64,000 nt of DNA from Modestobacter sp. DSM 44400 (GCF_900107175.1 NZ_FNOZ01000006.1:62001-126000); one strand, 5' to 3'. Counted from the first letter of the stretch, positions 1-8,706 are shown. Made by a program: numbers and translations. The notes: generated by a model not told the origin, from the sequence alone.

Positions 1-1
1 G

Positions 2-568
2 GTCGTGGCTGAAGCCGGCGACGCCGCAAGCGCGGTCGCTGCAGTCATCGAGCACCGGCCGGACGTATGCCTCCTCGACGTTCACCTGCCCGGAACGGGG
101 ATCGCGGCCGCCGCACGGGCCGCCCGGGCGGCCCCCCGCACGGCCGCCGTTCTGATGACGTCGTCACACGACGCACATGATCTTCTGAATGCTCTGCGCG
201 CGAGCGCCTGGGGATATCTGTTCAAGGACATGGACCCGGATCGGCTCGTACCTGCCCTGCGCGGGGTTCGGGCCGGTGAGATCGTGCTGCCCCGGCGGCT
301 GGTCATCGACGTGATGGCGGAGGCCGGCGCTGCGCCGCAGAGCCGGCTCAGCGTGCGGTCCTGCTCGGCCCTCGCCCGGCTGACCAATCGGGAGGCGGAG
401 GTGCTCGAGCTCCTGGGGGACGGGCTGTCCACCGAGCGGATCGCGTCGCGGCTCTTCGTGGCACAGGTCACCATCAGGACTCACGTCCGCGCCATCCTCC
501 GAAAGCTGCAGGTCGCTGACCGTCAGTCGGCCGTCCGCCTGTCCCGTGGCGAGACGCAGCCGGCCTGA
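2..568 (+). CDS. LuxR-family response regulator, 5' end cut by window
   Basis: C-terminal part of a two-component response regulator. The reading frame is open at the left edge, so the true start lies outside the window. The visible receiver half contains the phospho-acceptor context LLDVHLPG and the later lysine of FKD. The last 65 residues form a LuxR/NarL helix-turn-helix (LTNREAEVLELL, then the recognition helix around VTIRTHVRAIL). It should bind DNA after phosphorylation by a sensor kinase that is not in the window. Family call is firm; target genes are unknown. Confidence 0.9.
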   Translation, partial: VVAEAGDAASAVAAVIEHRPDVCLLDVHLPGTGIAAAARAARAAPRTAAVLMTSSHDAHDLLNALRASAWGYLFKDMDPDRLVPALRGVRAGEIVLPRRLVIDVMAEAGAAPQSRLSVRSCSALARLTNREAEVLELLGDGLSTERIASRLFVAQVTIRTHVRAILRKLQVADRQSAVRLSRGETQPA

Positions 569-767
569 ATCCGCGTTGAGCGATCTCAACGCACGATGAC
601 CCGACCATGCATTGTTCGGCGGATTCCGGTCACCTATGTTTCGCCTGCTAGACCGTGACGCACCGATCCGGGGATCTGCATGTGGTCGCTTGGGCCCCGG
701 GGAGCGAGTAGCGAAACCGACTCGGTGACCTGACTCGACGACGAGCCATCCACTCGGGAGACTTCGC

Positions 768-2423
768 ATGCGCACGCCCACTCGCCCCCGCGCCACACTC
801 CGGCGCCCCCTCCTGCTGTCCGCGGCCTCGGCCGCTATGCTGCTGGCGCTCTCCGTCCCCGCATTCGCCGACCCGGCCTCCGACACCATGGCCCGACAGG
901 CGACGTGCGCAGCCGCAGGTGGGACCTTCTCCGGCCCCAGCGGGAGCAAGGTCACTCAGGCCCAGTTGGCCAACCAGCGCTGCACCGTCGTGACGACCGT
1001 CGTCGGCGCCCAGGTGCCGACCGGCTCTCCGCAGATCAGCGACGGCGCCACCGCCCCGTCTGGCCCAGCGACCAGCGTCGTCTCCCCGCCAGTTCCCGAC
1101 GGAGCGCCCACGAGCTCCTCCGAGGAGGCCGACAGCGGCCAGCCGGTCAGCATCGTCACCCAGGAGCGCGGCACGCCGCGGGTCACCTCGGTCGAGCGTG
1201 ACAGCGGCGAGGCCACCTCCACCTCCGAGACGCTCGCCGTGGGAGAGCCGAGCGTGGACCGGGAAACCGTGGACAGCGGCGAGGCCACCTCCACCTCGGA
1301 GACGGTCAACAGCGGCATCCCCACCTCCGCGTCCGAGACGCGCGACGTCGGTGACGCCACCAGCACGTCCGAGACGGTGAACAGCGGCCCGCCCACCACG
1401 GAGACATCGATCCAACGCGGCACCCCCACCACGACGAAGACCGCCGGTCCGCCGGCCAACTGCACGCCGGCCGGCAAGAGCAGCAAGGTCGAGAAGTGTG
1501 ACCGCACGGAAACCACGACGACGACGACCCCCACCACGGTCGTGACCACCGTCACCCAGCCCCGCGAGACCGTCACCACGACCACGCAACAGCGTGAGAC
1601 GACGACCACCGTCACCCAGCCCCGCGAGAGCGTCACCACGGCCACGCAGCCCCGCGAGACGGTCGTCACCACGACGCAGCCGCGCCAGACGGTGACCACG
1701 ACGACCCAGCCGCGGGAGACGGTGACCACGACGAGCACCGACGTCACCTCGATCACCACCACGACGCAGCAGCGGGAGATCCTCACCACGACGACTCAGC
1801 GCACGACGGTCCTCACCACGACGACCCAGCCCACCACGTTCGAGCGGACCGTCACCCAGCCGACGACCGTCACCACGACCACCACGACGACGAGGTTCGC
1901 CTTCACCTCGCCCGGCAACGCCCTCGTCGTCGACGGCACGCCGACCGTGCAGGTCACCAGCGCCCCCGGCGAACCGATCATCACCCGTTCGACCCTGTCG
2001 GGTGCCGAGATCGTGACGACCAGCAGCTCGGCCGGCGCACCCGTGGTGACGGAGACGCGCATCCCGGCCGAGCCGGCCGTGACCGTCACCCGCGGGGAGA
2101 CGACGACGGAGTCGACCGACGTCGTCACGCCCGCGGACCCCGACGTGACCGTCACCTGGGCGGATGCCGAGAGCGAGGTGACCGTCGTCCGGGTCCCCGC
2201 CGACCCGACAGTCACCGTGACCCGCGCGGAGGCTCCCCCGATGATCACGTCCACCACCGCCCCGGCGACGCCCGAGGTGAACACGAGCACCTCGGCGACC
2301 ACGCCCGTCGTCACCCGCACCTCCGCGCCGGGCGCGCCGATCGTGACCAGCACGACCCGGACGACCGGCGAGAAGTGCGTCAAGAACCCGAGCACCGCTC
2401 AGGAGCGCGCCAACGCCTGCTGA
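768..2423 (+). CDS. Secreted threonine-rich repeat protein
   Basis: A 551-residue exported protein of unknown function. Residues 1-34 form a signal peptide (arginines, a hydrophobic run, then VPAFA before DP). The mature part is extremely rich in Thr, Ser, Pro and Val. It has two repeat blocks: SGEATSTSET-type units at about residues 145-210 and QPRETVTTTT-type units at about 262-375. Cysteines occur as three spaced pairs: C47/C72, one in the middle (NCTPAGKSSKVEKC) and one at the extreme C-terminus. There is no LPXTG motif and no C-terminal membrane segment, so it is probably released or held non-covalently. The composition suggests a mucin-like, possibly O-mannosylated surface protein; that is inference. 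No enzymatic domain is recognisable. Confidence 0.75.
   Translation: MRTPTRPRATLRRPLLLSAASAAMLLALSVPAFADPASDTMARQATCAAAGGTFSGPSGSKVTQAQLANQRCTVVTTVVGAQVPTGSPQISDGATAPSGPATSVVSPPVPDGAPTSSSEEADSGQPVSIVTQERGTPRVTSVERDSGEATSTSETLAVGEPSVDRETVDSGEATSTSETVNSGIPTSASETRDVGDATSTSETVNSGPPTTETSIQRGTPTTTKTAGPPANCTPAGKSSKVEKCDRTETTTTTTPTTVVTTVTQPRETVTTTTQQRETTTTVTQPRESVTTATQPRETVVTTTQPRQTVTTTTQPRETVTTTSTDVTSITTTTQQREILTTTTQRTTVLTTTTQPTTFERTVTQPTTVTTTTTTTRFAFTSPGNALVVDGTPTVQVTSAPGEPIITRSTLSGAEIVTTSSSAGAPVVTETRIPAEPAVTVTRGETTTESTDVVTPADPDVTVTWADAESEVTVVRVPADPTVTVTRAEAPPMITSTTAPATPEVNTSTSATTPVVTRTSAPGAPIVTSTTRTTGEKCVKNPSTAQERANAC
1198..1400 (+). repeat. Coding repeat block 1 (SGEATSTSET units)
   Basis: Degenerate tandem units inside the secreted protein gene. 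Two copies starting near 1200 and 1272 are almost identical at DNA level over about 30 bases; further diverged copies follow to about 1400. Such near-identity is a substrate for slippage or recombination. Confidence 0.6.
1551..1890 (+). repeat. Coding repeat block 2 (QPRETVTTTT units)
   Basis: About ten degenerate units of 10-14 codons with the pattern T-Q-P-R-E-T-V-T-T-T, dominated by ACC/ACG codons and CAG-CC(C/G)-CGC-GAG. The block encodes an almost uncharged Thr-rich stalk with regular Arg-Glu pairs. Confidence 0.65.
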
Positions 2424-2441
2424 TCGCAGCCCCTTGACCGC

Positions 2442-2478
2442 GCAGCCCCACCCTCAGCGAAACGGAGGGTGGGGCTGC
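2442..2478. terminator. Bidirectional hairpin terminator
   Basis: Perfect 14-bp stem (arms 2442-2455 and 2465-2478, GCAGCCCCACCCTC and its complement) with a 9-base loop. It sits between the convergent ends of the secreted protein gene and the aph gene, so it can serve both. No U-tract, as is common in actinobacteria. Confidence 0.75.
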
Positions 2479-2512
2479 CGCGTCAGAAGTTCATGGACCG
2501 GCGCGATGCCCA

Positions 2513-3397
2513 TCAGCGCAGCACGTCGGCAACGGCGAGCGCGGTGTCGTCCACTCCCCCGCCGTCCTGCGCCGTCCAGAGCGCGGAGACGACCGCGCTG
2601 ACCACCGTCCAGCCCCGGCCGCGGTCGATGTCCACACCCATCGCCGGGCAGATCAGCGCGAGCCGGCGCTCCAGCAGAGCGCGCAGGTCGGTCCGCTCGG
2701 CGGGCAATGAGCCCAGCGGGTTGAGCAGGGCCACACCCACGTCCAGCGCCGGGTCGCCCCACACGCCGCGCGGGTCGATCACGACGGTCGCGGTCCCGGA
2801 GCGCAGCACGTTGCCGTGGTGCAGATCGCCGTGGCACAGGACGGGCGCACCGCAGGTGGCCTGCAGGTCATCGAGCAGGTCGGCTGCGATGGTGGACAGC
2901 GCGCGAGGCAGGGCGGGGTGGCCGGCATGCAGGTCGGCGAGCGCGGCCGCGTCGAGGGCGAGCGCCGGGCGCGCGCGCCCGGCGGTGTGCAGGGCCCGGG
3001 CCACCCTGCCCAGCAGCGGCAACGCCTCCTCGTCGGGCGCGGCAGTCAGGTCGGTCCCGGGGTGCACGCGCTCGAGCAGCACCGCCTCGGCGTCGTCCCC
3101 ACCGACGTCGGCCGCCAGCAGGCGCACGGCCCCGTGCCCGGCCCAGGTCGCCAGCATGGCTGCTTCCCGGGCGACGTCCCGCTCGGACGCCGGATAGCCG
3201 ATCTTGAGCACGGCTCCGGCGCCCGCCGGCGCGACCCAGTGGTGGGCGACCGGGAACGGCTCCCCCACCGGGACGCCCCACCGGTCGGCGTAGCCGGCGA
3301 CCAGCCCGGGCAGCCGGTCGCACCAGGCCGCGCCGGCCGGGCCGTGCGCCGCCGTCATCGCCGACCGCAACGCTGCCGGGACGACCACGGGTCTCAT
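2513..3397 (-). CDS. APH(6)-type phosphotransferase (streptomycin 6-kinase family)
   Basis: A 294-residue kinase of the aminoglycoside/hydroxyurea phosphotransferase family. Motifs are the catalytic loop LCHGDLHHGNVL and the metal-binding DPRGVWGDPALDVG, both typical of APH(6) rather than generic APH proteins. The start ATG at 3397 overlaps the dapC stop codon by 4 bp (ATGA), so it is translationally coupled to fdxA-dapC. A longer frame upstream exists but overlaps dapC and was not chosen. Members phosphorylate streptomycin or hydroxyurea-like compounds, but many chromosomal homologues have unknown natural substrates; a resistance role here is unproven. Confidence 0.85.
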   Translation of the reverse strand: MRPVVVPAALRSAMTAAHGPAGAAWCDRLPGLVAGYADRWGVPVGEPFPVAHHWVAPAGAGAVLKIGYPASERDVAREAAMLATWAGHGAVRLLAADVGGDDAEAVLLERVHPGTDLTAAPDEEALPLLGRVARALHTAGRARPALALDAAALADLHAGHPALPRALSTIAADLLDDLQATCGAPVLCHGDLHHGNVLRSGTATVVIDPRGVWGDPALDVGVALLNPLGSLPAERTDLRALLERRLALICPAMGVDIDRGRGWTVVSAVVSALWTAQDGGGVDDTALAVADVLR

Positions 3398-4506
3398 CCC
3401 GCCAGGCGCTGGACCGCCGCCTCGATGCGCTCGTCGGTGGCGGTCAGCGCCATCCGCACGTGCCGCGCGCCGGCGGGCCCGTAGAAGGAGCCGGGAGCGG
3501 CCACGATGCCCAGCCCGGCGAGCCAGTCGATCGTCGTCCAGCAGTCCTCGTCCCGGGTGACCCACAGGTAAAGGCCGGCCTTGGAGTGGTCGATCCGCAC
3601 ACCGGCCGCGCGGACGGCGGCCGCGAGCTGCGCACGGCGGCGCCGGTAGCGCTCGCGCTGCACAGCGACGTGCTCGTCGTCGGACAGCGCCGCGACCATC
3701 GCCGCCTGCACCGGCGTGGGCACCAGCAGCCCGAGGTGGCGGCGGACCTCCCAGACGCGGCGCACCAGCGCCGGGTCGCCGGACAGCAGGCCGCCGCGGT
3801 AGCCGGCCGCCGTCGACTGCTTGGACAGCGAGTGCACGGCGAGCAGCCCGGTGTGGTGCGGACCGGCCACGGCCGGGTGCAGGAGCGAGCGGGGAACGAC
3901 GTCCCAGCCCAGCTCGATGTAGCACTCGTCGGCGGCCACCGGAACGCCGTGCTCGCGCCCCCAGGCCACCCAGGCGGACAGTTGGGCGTCGGTGAGCACC
4001 CGGCCGTCCGGATTGCCCGGGGAGTTCAGCCAGACGAGCACGATTCCGTCCGCGTCCTCCGGGGGGACGTCCGACCGGAGGACGCCCAGCCCGGCGACGA
4101 TCGCGCCCACCTCGTAGGTCGGGTAGGCGACCTCGGGGACGACGACCGTGCCTTTCCCACCCAGCCCCAGCAGCGTGGGCAGCAGCGCGACGAGTTCCTT
4201 GGAGCCCACCGTCGGGAGGACCGAGGGGTCCGTGCCCAGCGGATCGGCCAGCTGCACGCCCAGCCGGCGGGACAGCCAGCCGGCGGCGGCGCGGCGCAGG
4301 TCGGTAGTGCCCAGGGCGGTCGGGTAGCCGGGGGCGTTGCCGGCCGCGGCCAGCGCCTCGCGCAGCACCGGCGGGGTGTCGTCGACCGGGGTGCCGATGG
4401 ACAGGTCGACGACCCCGCCGGGGTGCTCAGCGGCGCGGGCCCGCGCCGGGGCCAGGGAGTCCCACGGGAAGTCCGGCAGCCGGCGGGGGGACGCCGCCGG
4501 AGTCAC
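3394..4506 (-). CDS. dapC: Succinyldiaminopimelate aminotransferase
   Basis: A 370-residue PLP-dependent class I/II aminotransferase of the lysine/diaminopimelate pathway, converting N-succinyl-2-amino-6-ketopimelate to N-succinyl-L,L-diaminopimelate. Visible are the substrate-loop segment WLNSPGNPDG, the DECYIELG aspartate region, the PLP-lysine segment VHSLSKQSTAAGYRGG and the C-terminal arginine region ARHVRMAL. The start is GTG at 4506 inside the GTGA overlap with fdxA; no better start lies downstream before the conserved FPWDSL. Coupling to fdxA is the usual actinobacterial arrangement and supports the DapC call over other aminotransferases. Confidence 0.9.
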   Translation of the reverse strand: MTPAASPRRLPDFPWDSLAPARARAAEHPGGVVDLSIGTPVDDTPPVLREALAAAGNAPGYPTALGTTDLRRAAAGWLSRRLGVQLADPLGTDPSVLPTVGSKELVALLPTLLGLGGKGTVVVPEVAYPTYEVGAIVAGLGVLRSDVPPEDADGIVLVWLNSPGNPDGRVLTDAQLSAWVAWGREHGVPVAADECYIELGWDVVPRSLLHPAVAGPHHTGLLAVHSLSKQSTAAGYRGGLLSGDPALVRRVWEVRRHLGLLVPTPVQAAMVAALSDDEHVAVQRERYRRRRAQLAAAVRAAGVRIDHSKAGLYLWVTRDEDCWTTIDWLAGLGIVAAPGSFYGPAGARHVRMALTATDERIEAAVQRLAG

Positions 4507-4823
4507 TCGCCCTGCGGCGGGAGGGCGGCGACCAGCGGGTGGTCCTTGGGGATCTTGCCGGTCTTGGCGGCGCCGCCAGGGCTGCCCAGGTCGGAGAAGA
4601 ACTCCACGTTGGCGTTGTAGAAGTCCTTCCACTTGTCCGGGACGTCGTCCTCGTAGTAGATGGCCTCCACCGGGCACACGGGCTCGCAGGCACCGCAGTC
4701 GACGCACTCGTCGGGGTGGATGTAGAGCATCCGCTCGCCCTCGTAGATGCAGTCCACCGGACACTCGTCGATGCACGCCTTGTCGAGGACGTCGACACAG
4801 GCCTGGGTGATGACGTAGGTCAC
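4503..4823 (-). CDS. fdxA: 7Fe ferredoxin FdxA
   Basis: A 106-residue ferredoxin with one 3Fe-4S and one 4Fe-4S cluster. The N-terminal half has the cysteine pattern C-X7-C-X3-CP and then CVDCGACEPVCP; the C-terminal helix region (WKDFYNANVEFF) matches actinobacterial FdxA/FdxC. It carries electrons in the cytoplasm, possibly to cytochromes P450 or reductases. It is first gene of the fdxA-dapC-aph operon; its TGA overlaps the dapC GTG. A GGAGG lies a few bases before the ATG. Confidence 0.95.
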   Translation of the reverse strand: MTYVITQACVDVLDKACIDECPVDCIYEGERMLYIHPDECVDCGACEPVCPVEAIYYEDDVPDKWKDFYNANVEFFSDLGSPGGAAKTGKIPKDHPLVAALPPQGE

Positions 4824-4854
4824 GGGTTCCTCCGAGGACGCACGGGCGGCGACT

Positions 4855-4870
4855 CCTGGACACGTCCAGG
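4855..4870. promoter_or_regulatory. Palindrome upstream of fdxA
   Basis: CCTGGAC-AC-GTCCAGG, perfect 7-bp arms around a 2-base centre, 32 bases before the fdxA start. It could be an operator or a short leader hairpin. No regulator is assigned. Confidence 0.4.
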
Positions 4871-5025
4871 GCCGGGTTCGATCTTCTCCAGTATCCCTTG
4901 CCGCTCGGGGCGTGGCGAAACGGGTCGGCGGTGACGCCGCGCGCCGCCTGGGCGGCGACTCCCCCGATGGAGGCGAAGCGCGCCGGGCAGCTCAAGCACC
5001 GCACGGTCATGCCGATCACACCGGC

Positions 5026-5772
5026 ATGTCCGAGATGGTGACGAACGACGCGGTCGTCGTCCGCTCGACGTCGCCGTACGACGCCGAAGTGGCCCTCGCC
5101 GCCCAGCTGGACGCGCTGCGCGCCGCCGCCGACGCCACCCGGGTGTCCGTGTGGGTGCACGAGGCCACCACGGAGATGGCCGTTCCGTTCCGGCGGGCCG
5201 TCACCGTCTCCGCGCCCTCCGCGGTGCGGGAGCAGCGGTTCAAGACGCCGGTGGCGCTGGCGCGTTCGCCCTTCCTGGCCACGGTCATCCGAAAACGCCG
5301 TCCGATGGCCGTCTACACCGGTGACAGCGGGCCCGCGGCCACCGAGCTGGCCTCTTACGGGATCCGCTCGGCGCACGGCGAGCCCCTGCTGGTCGGCGAC
5401 GAGGTCGTCGGAGTGCTGACGGTCGAGCCGGCCACCGCCGCGACCCCCGAGCTGCTCCGCGCGGCGGCGCCTGGGCTGGCGCTCGCCACCGCGGAGGCCT
5501 GGACGCGACGGTCCGAGCAGCGCCGGGTGGCGCAGGCCGGCGTCCTGCTCGGCCTCATCGAGACCGCGGCCACGGCCACGTCGCTGGAGCACCTGCTCGC
5601 CGCCGCGTGCGAGCAGCTGGCCGAGCTGGGCGAGGTCGACCGCGCCTGCGTCTTCCTGCTTCCCGCGGATGGCCTGCTACGCCGACGGCCGGCGGGACAA
5701 GGCCAGCTGGGACCAGTTCCGGTCCGCCCCGGTGCCCCTGCGGCTCGCCGAGAGCGTCCTCCGCTCCGGTGA
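5026..5772 (+). CDS. GAF-domain N-terminal part of a frameshifted GGDEF/EAL protein
   Basis: Encodes about 210 meaningful residues: an N-terminal GAF-like sensor (about residues 20-165) and the beginning of a second GAF domain (AACEQLAELGEVDRACVFLL). After about base 5660 the frame loses similarity and becomes Arg/Pro-rich, while the expected continuation (MACYADGRRD and onward) appears in the next frame at 5669. The start ATG at 5026 is preferred over an upstream frame extension that reads antisense promoter sequence; ATG 5035 is an alternative. Together with the following gene it would form one protein of about 940 residues. Confidence 0.65.
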   Translation: MSEMVTNDAVVVRSTSPYDAEVALAAQLDALRAAADATRVSVWVHEATTEMAVPFRRAVTVSAPSAVREQRFKTPVALARSPFLATVIRKRRPMAVYTGDSGPAATELASYGIRSAHGEPLLVGDEVVGVLTVEPATAATPELLRAAAPGLALATAEAWTRRSEQRRVAQAGVLLGLIETAATATSLEHLLAAACEQLAELGEVDRACVFLLPADGLLRRRPAGQGQLGPVPVRPGAPAARRERPPLR

Positions 5773-7852
5773 GCCCATGGCCGCCGACCAGGACTCGAGC
5801 CTGCTGGCCGGCTGGTGGGCGGAGTGCTTCCAGATCGCCTCGGCGTTGGCCGTCCCGCTGGGCCGCAGCCCGCACCTCGCCGGGGTGCTGACGTTGGACA
5901 GCACCCGGCTCCGGCCGTTCTCCGAGGACGTCCGGCGGCTCGCCTCAGCGGCCGGCGCACACCTGGGCGGGGTGATCGAGCAGGCCCGCACGAGCGAGGC
6001 GCGGGCCGCGTCGCTGAGCACCGCCCACGCCGTCCGCCAGCTGCTCGTCGACGGGGCCCGCGCCACCGGCATCGGCGAGGCCGCGGAGGTGGTGGCGCGC
6101 GTGGTCCAGGGGCTGGCCGGCACCGAGCGCAGCGCCGTCTACCTGCTCGACAACGGCGGCCGGCTGGCCGACGTCCGCTTCATCGACTGGCCGCGCGCCC
6201 ACGAGGACGTCGTACGGGCACGCCTGCTCGGCCAGGACGTCAGCGACGTCCCGCTGTGGCGGCGCACCGCCGAGGAGCGGCAACCGCTGTTCATCGCGGA
6301 CACCGCCACCAGCGACCTGCTGCCACCGCGGCTGGCCGAGGAGACCGCGCTGGCCTCCTACGTAAGCATCCCGCTGCTGTCCGGGGAGCGGTTGCTCGGC
6401 CTGGTGGTCACCGGCTCCGGCGGGCGGCCCCGCGAGTGGTCCCCCGCCCTGCGGCAGGCGGTGCACCAGGTGGTGCTCGAGGGAGCGCTCGTCGTGCAGA
6501 ACGCCGAACTGCGTGCGGTCGAGCAGCTCCGGCTGCAGCAGCTGGCCATCGAGGCGCACGTCGACCCACTCACCGGCCTGGCCAACCGGCGCCGGTTTCT
6601 CGAGGCGCTGGAGACGGCCGTGCGCGACCAGCCGGACCGGGCCTGCGCGGTGCTCATGATCGACCTGGACCGGTTCAAGGAGATCAACGACAGCTTCGGC
6701 CACAGCGTCGGGGACGACCTGCTGCGCCTGGTCGGACCGCGGCTCGGCGCGACGACGGCGCCCGGGGAGCTGCTCGCCCGGATGGGAGGCGACGAGTTCG
6801 CCGTCCTGCTGCCCGACGCCGACGCTTGCCGGGCGCGCGAGGTCGCCCAGGCGATCAACACCGCCCTGCGGGACCCCTTCGTGCTCGACGGCATGCCGCT
6901 GCACGTCGATGCGAGCGTCGGCATCGCGTTGTGCCCCGAGCACGGCCGAGACCGCTCGGTGCTCCTCGCCCGCGCCGACGCGGCCATGTACGTGGCCAAG
7001 CGGAGCCGGGACGGCCACCAGGTGTGGACCCCCGACGGCACGTCCGACTCGCGCGACCGGTTGCAGATCCTGGAGGAGCTGCGGAACGCGCTGGACACCG
7101 ACCAGCTGCTCCTGCACTACCAGCCGAAACTGGACCTGCGCAGCGGCCGGGTCACCGGGGTCGAGGCGCTCGTCCGGTGGGACCACCCCGACCGCGGGAT
7201 GCTCGGCCCGGACGTGTTCCTCGGCTTGGCCGAGCAGGCGGGGCTCATGCGCCGGCTGGCGCTGTGCGTGCTGGAGCGGTCGCTGCGCGACCTGCGGTGC
7301 TGGCGGGCGGCCGGCCACGACCTGTCGACGGCGGTCAACCTGTCCATGTCCAACCTGCAGGACGTCGCCCTCCCCGACCAGGTGGCGATGCTGCTGGAGG
7401 TGACCGGCGTGCCGGCCGGCGCCCTCACGCTGGAGATCACCGAGGACGTGCTGATGGCCGACACAGCGCGCAGCCACCAGGTGCTCTCCGGGCTGCGGGC
7501 GCTGGGCGTCCGGCTCTCGATCGACGATTACGGCACCGGGTACTCCTCCCTGGCCTACCTCCGGGCGCTGCCGGTGCACGAGCTGAAGCTCGACCGGAGC
7601 TTCGTCACCCACCTCACCACCGACCCCCGGGCGGCGGCGATCGTGCGAAGCACGGTCCGGCTGGGACAAGAACTGGGAACGACGATCGTGGCCGAGGGCA
7701 TCGAGGACGCCGGGACGCTCGCCACCCTCCGCCAGTGGGGCTGCGACGTCGCGCAGGGCTACCACATCGCCCGGCCGCTGCCGGCCGGGGAGTTCCTCGA
7801 CTGGCTCGCCGCCCGCTCGGCCCTGATCCCGGTCGACCGGCTCCCCGGCTGA
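5669..7852 (+). CDS. GAF-GGDEF-EAL cyclic-di-GMP signalling protein (C-terminal part)
   Basis: A 727-residue frame carrying the rest of the second GAF domain (about 1-110), a third GAF domain (about 130-280), a diguanylate cyclase domain with intact RMGGDEFAVLL, and an EAL phosphodiesterase domain with EALVRW, LEITED, DDYGTGYSSL and VAEGIED. Both catalytic domains keep their signature residues, so the protein could make and break c-di-GMP. The N-terminal ATG at 5669 falls inside the second GAF domain, which shows that this is the continuation of the preceding frame after a frameshift (frame 1 to frame 2), not an independent gene. A sequencing error, a real pseudogene or programmed shift cannot be told apart here. 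Confidence 0.8.
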   Translation: MACYADGRRDKASWDQFRSAPVPLRLAESVLRSGEPMAADQDSSLLAGWWAECFQIASALAVPLGRSPHLAGVLTLDSTRLRPFSEDVRRLASAAGAHLGGVIEQARTSEARAASLSTAHAVRQLLVDGARATGIGEAAEVVARVVQGLAGTERSAVYLLDNGGRLADVRFIDWPRAHEDVVRARLLGQDVSDVPLWRRTAEERQPLFIADTATSDLLPPRLAEETALASYVSIPLLSGERLLGLVVTGSGGRPREWSPALRQAVHQVVLEGALVVQNAELRAVEQLRLQQLAIEAHVDPLTGLANRRRFLEALETAVRDQPDRACAVLMIDLDRFKEINDSFGHSVGDDLLRLVGPRLGATTAPGELLARMGGDEFAVLLPDADACRAREVAQAINTALRDPFVLDGMPLHVDASVGIALCPEHGRDRSVLLARADAAMYVAKRSRDGHQVWTPDGTSDSRDRLQILEELRNALDTDQLLLHYQPKLDLRSGRVTGVEALVRWDHPDRGMLGPDVFLGLAEQAGLMRRLALCVLERSLRDLRCWRAAGHDLSTAVNLSMSNLQDVALPDQVAMLLEVTGVPAGALTLEITEDVLMADTARSHQVLSGLRALGVRLSIDDYGTGYSSLAYLRALPVHELKLDRSFVTHLTTDPRAAAIVRSTVRLGQELGTTIVAEGIEDAGTLATLRQWGCDVAQGYHIARPLPAGEFLDWLAARSALIPVDRLPG

Positions 7853-7953
7853 CCGCCCGAGCGGTACTGCCAGCGAAGCATCCCGCGCTCCGTTCGGCGG
7901 AACCCGACAGACGCTCGGCGTAGCCGGGGCCATGCCTCGGGTAAGAATTCCGC

Positions 7954-8706
7954 ATGGGACAGAGGCGGTCACCGCTGGGCGTTGTCGACCTCGAACGGGT
8001 CGCGGCCCGCGGGTGGCCGGGCCTGGAGTCCGGTTCCCTCGGTGACTGGCTGCTGCGCGCCGGTGGGGGCTTCACCGGCCGGGCCAACTCCGCGCTGGTC
8101 GTCGGCGACCCGAGGACGGCGCTGCCGGCGGCCGTGGACGCCGTCGCCCGCTGGTACGACGACCGTGGCCTGCGGCCGTGCGCGCAGCTGCCCGGCCGGC
8201 AGTCGCGGGGAGCCGACGAGGCGTTCGCCGCCGCCGGCTGGGAGCGGGACATCGACACCCTGGTGCTCAGCGCACCGCTGTCGGTCCCGCCGGCGCCGGA
8301 GGTGCCGGTCGACCTCTCCCCCACTCCGGACGACGCCTGGCTGGCCGGCTACCGCTATCGGGGCGCCGAGCTGCCGGCGATGGCCCGCGAGGTGCTGACC
8401 CGGGGCGAGGACGTCACCTTCGCCGCGGTCCGGCTCGACCCCGCTCCGGCACCGCTGGCAGCGGTCGCCCGCGGCGCGGTCGCCGGTGGCTGGCTGGGGG
8501 TCACCGCGGTGACCGTTCACGAGCAGCACCGCCGCCGCGGGCTGGGTACGGCGCTGATGGCGGCGCTGCTGGCCTGGGGCGCCGGGCGCGGCGCCACCTC
8601 GGTCTACCTGCAGGTCGTGTCGGACAACGCCCCCGCGCTGGCGCTCTACCGCCGGGCCGGCTTCATCGAGCACCACCGTTACCACTACCGGCGCCGGCCC
8701 GGCTGA
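7954..8706 (+). CDS. GNAT-family N-acetyltransferase
   Basis: A 250-residue acetyltransferase. The C-terminal half is a GNAT domain: TAVTVHEQHRRRGLGTALM contains the acetyl-CoA pyrophosphate loop R-R-G-L-G-T, and [10 protein letters not shown] is motif B. The N-terminal half (WPGLESGSLGDWLLRAGGGF, TGRANS) matches the long actinobacterial GNAT family related to Mycobacterium Rv0428c. Substrate unknown. Its 3' end overlaps the convergent membrane gene by 44 bp. Confidence 0.85.
   Translation: MGQRRSPLGVVDLERVAARGWPGLESGSLGDWLLRAGGGFTGRANSALVVGDPRTALPAAVDAVARWYDDRGLRPCAQLPGRQSRGADEAFAAAGWERDIDTLVLSAPLSVPPAPEVPVDLSPTPDDAWLAGYRYRGAELPAMAREVLTRGEDVTFAAVRLDPAPAPLAAVARGAVAGGWLGVTAVTVHEQHRRRGLGTALMAALLAWGAGRGATSVYLQVVSDNAPALALYRRAGFIEHHRYHYRRRPG

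Noticed and set aside
1551-1890. Regular repeats as a possible CRISPR array
   Set aside because: Units are in-frame codon repeats of a Thr-rich protein, with no constant repeat or unique spacers.
7920-7944. GTAG-N15-GGGTAA before the GNAT gene as a sigma-B promoter
   Set aside because: The -35 part is a poor match and the -10 is only about 10 bases from the start codon.
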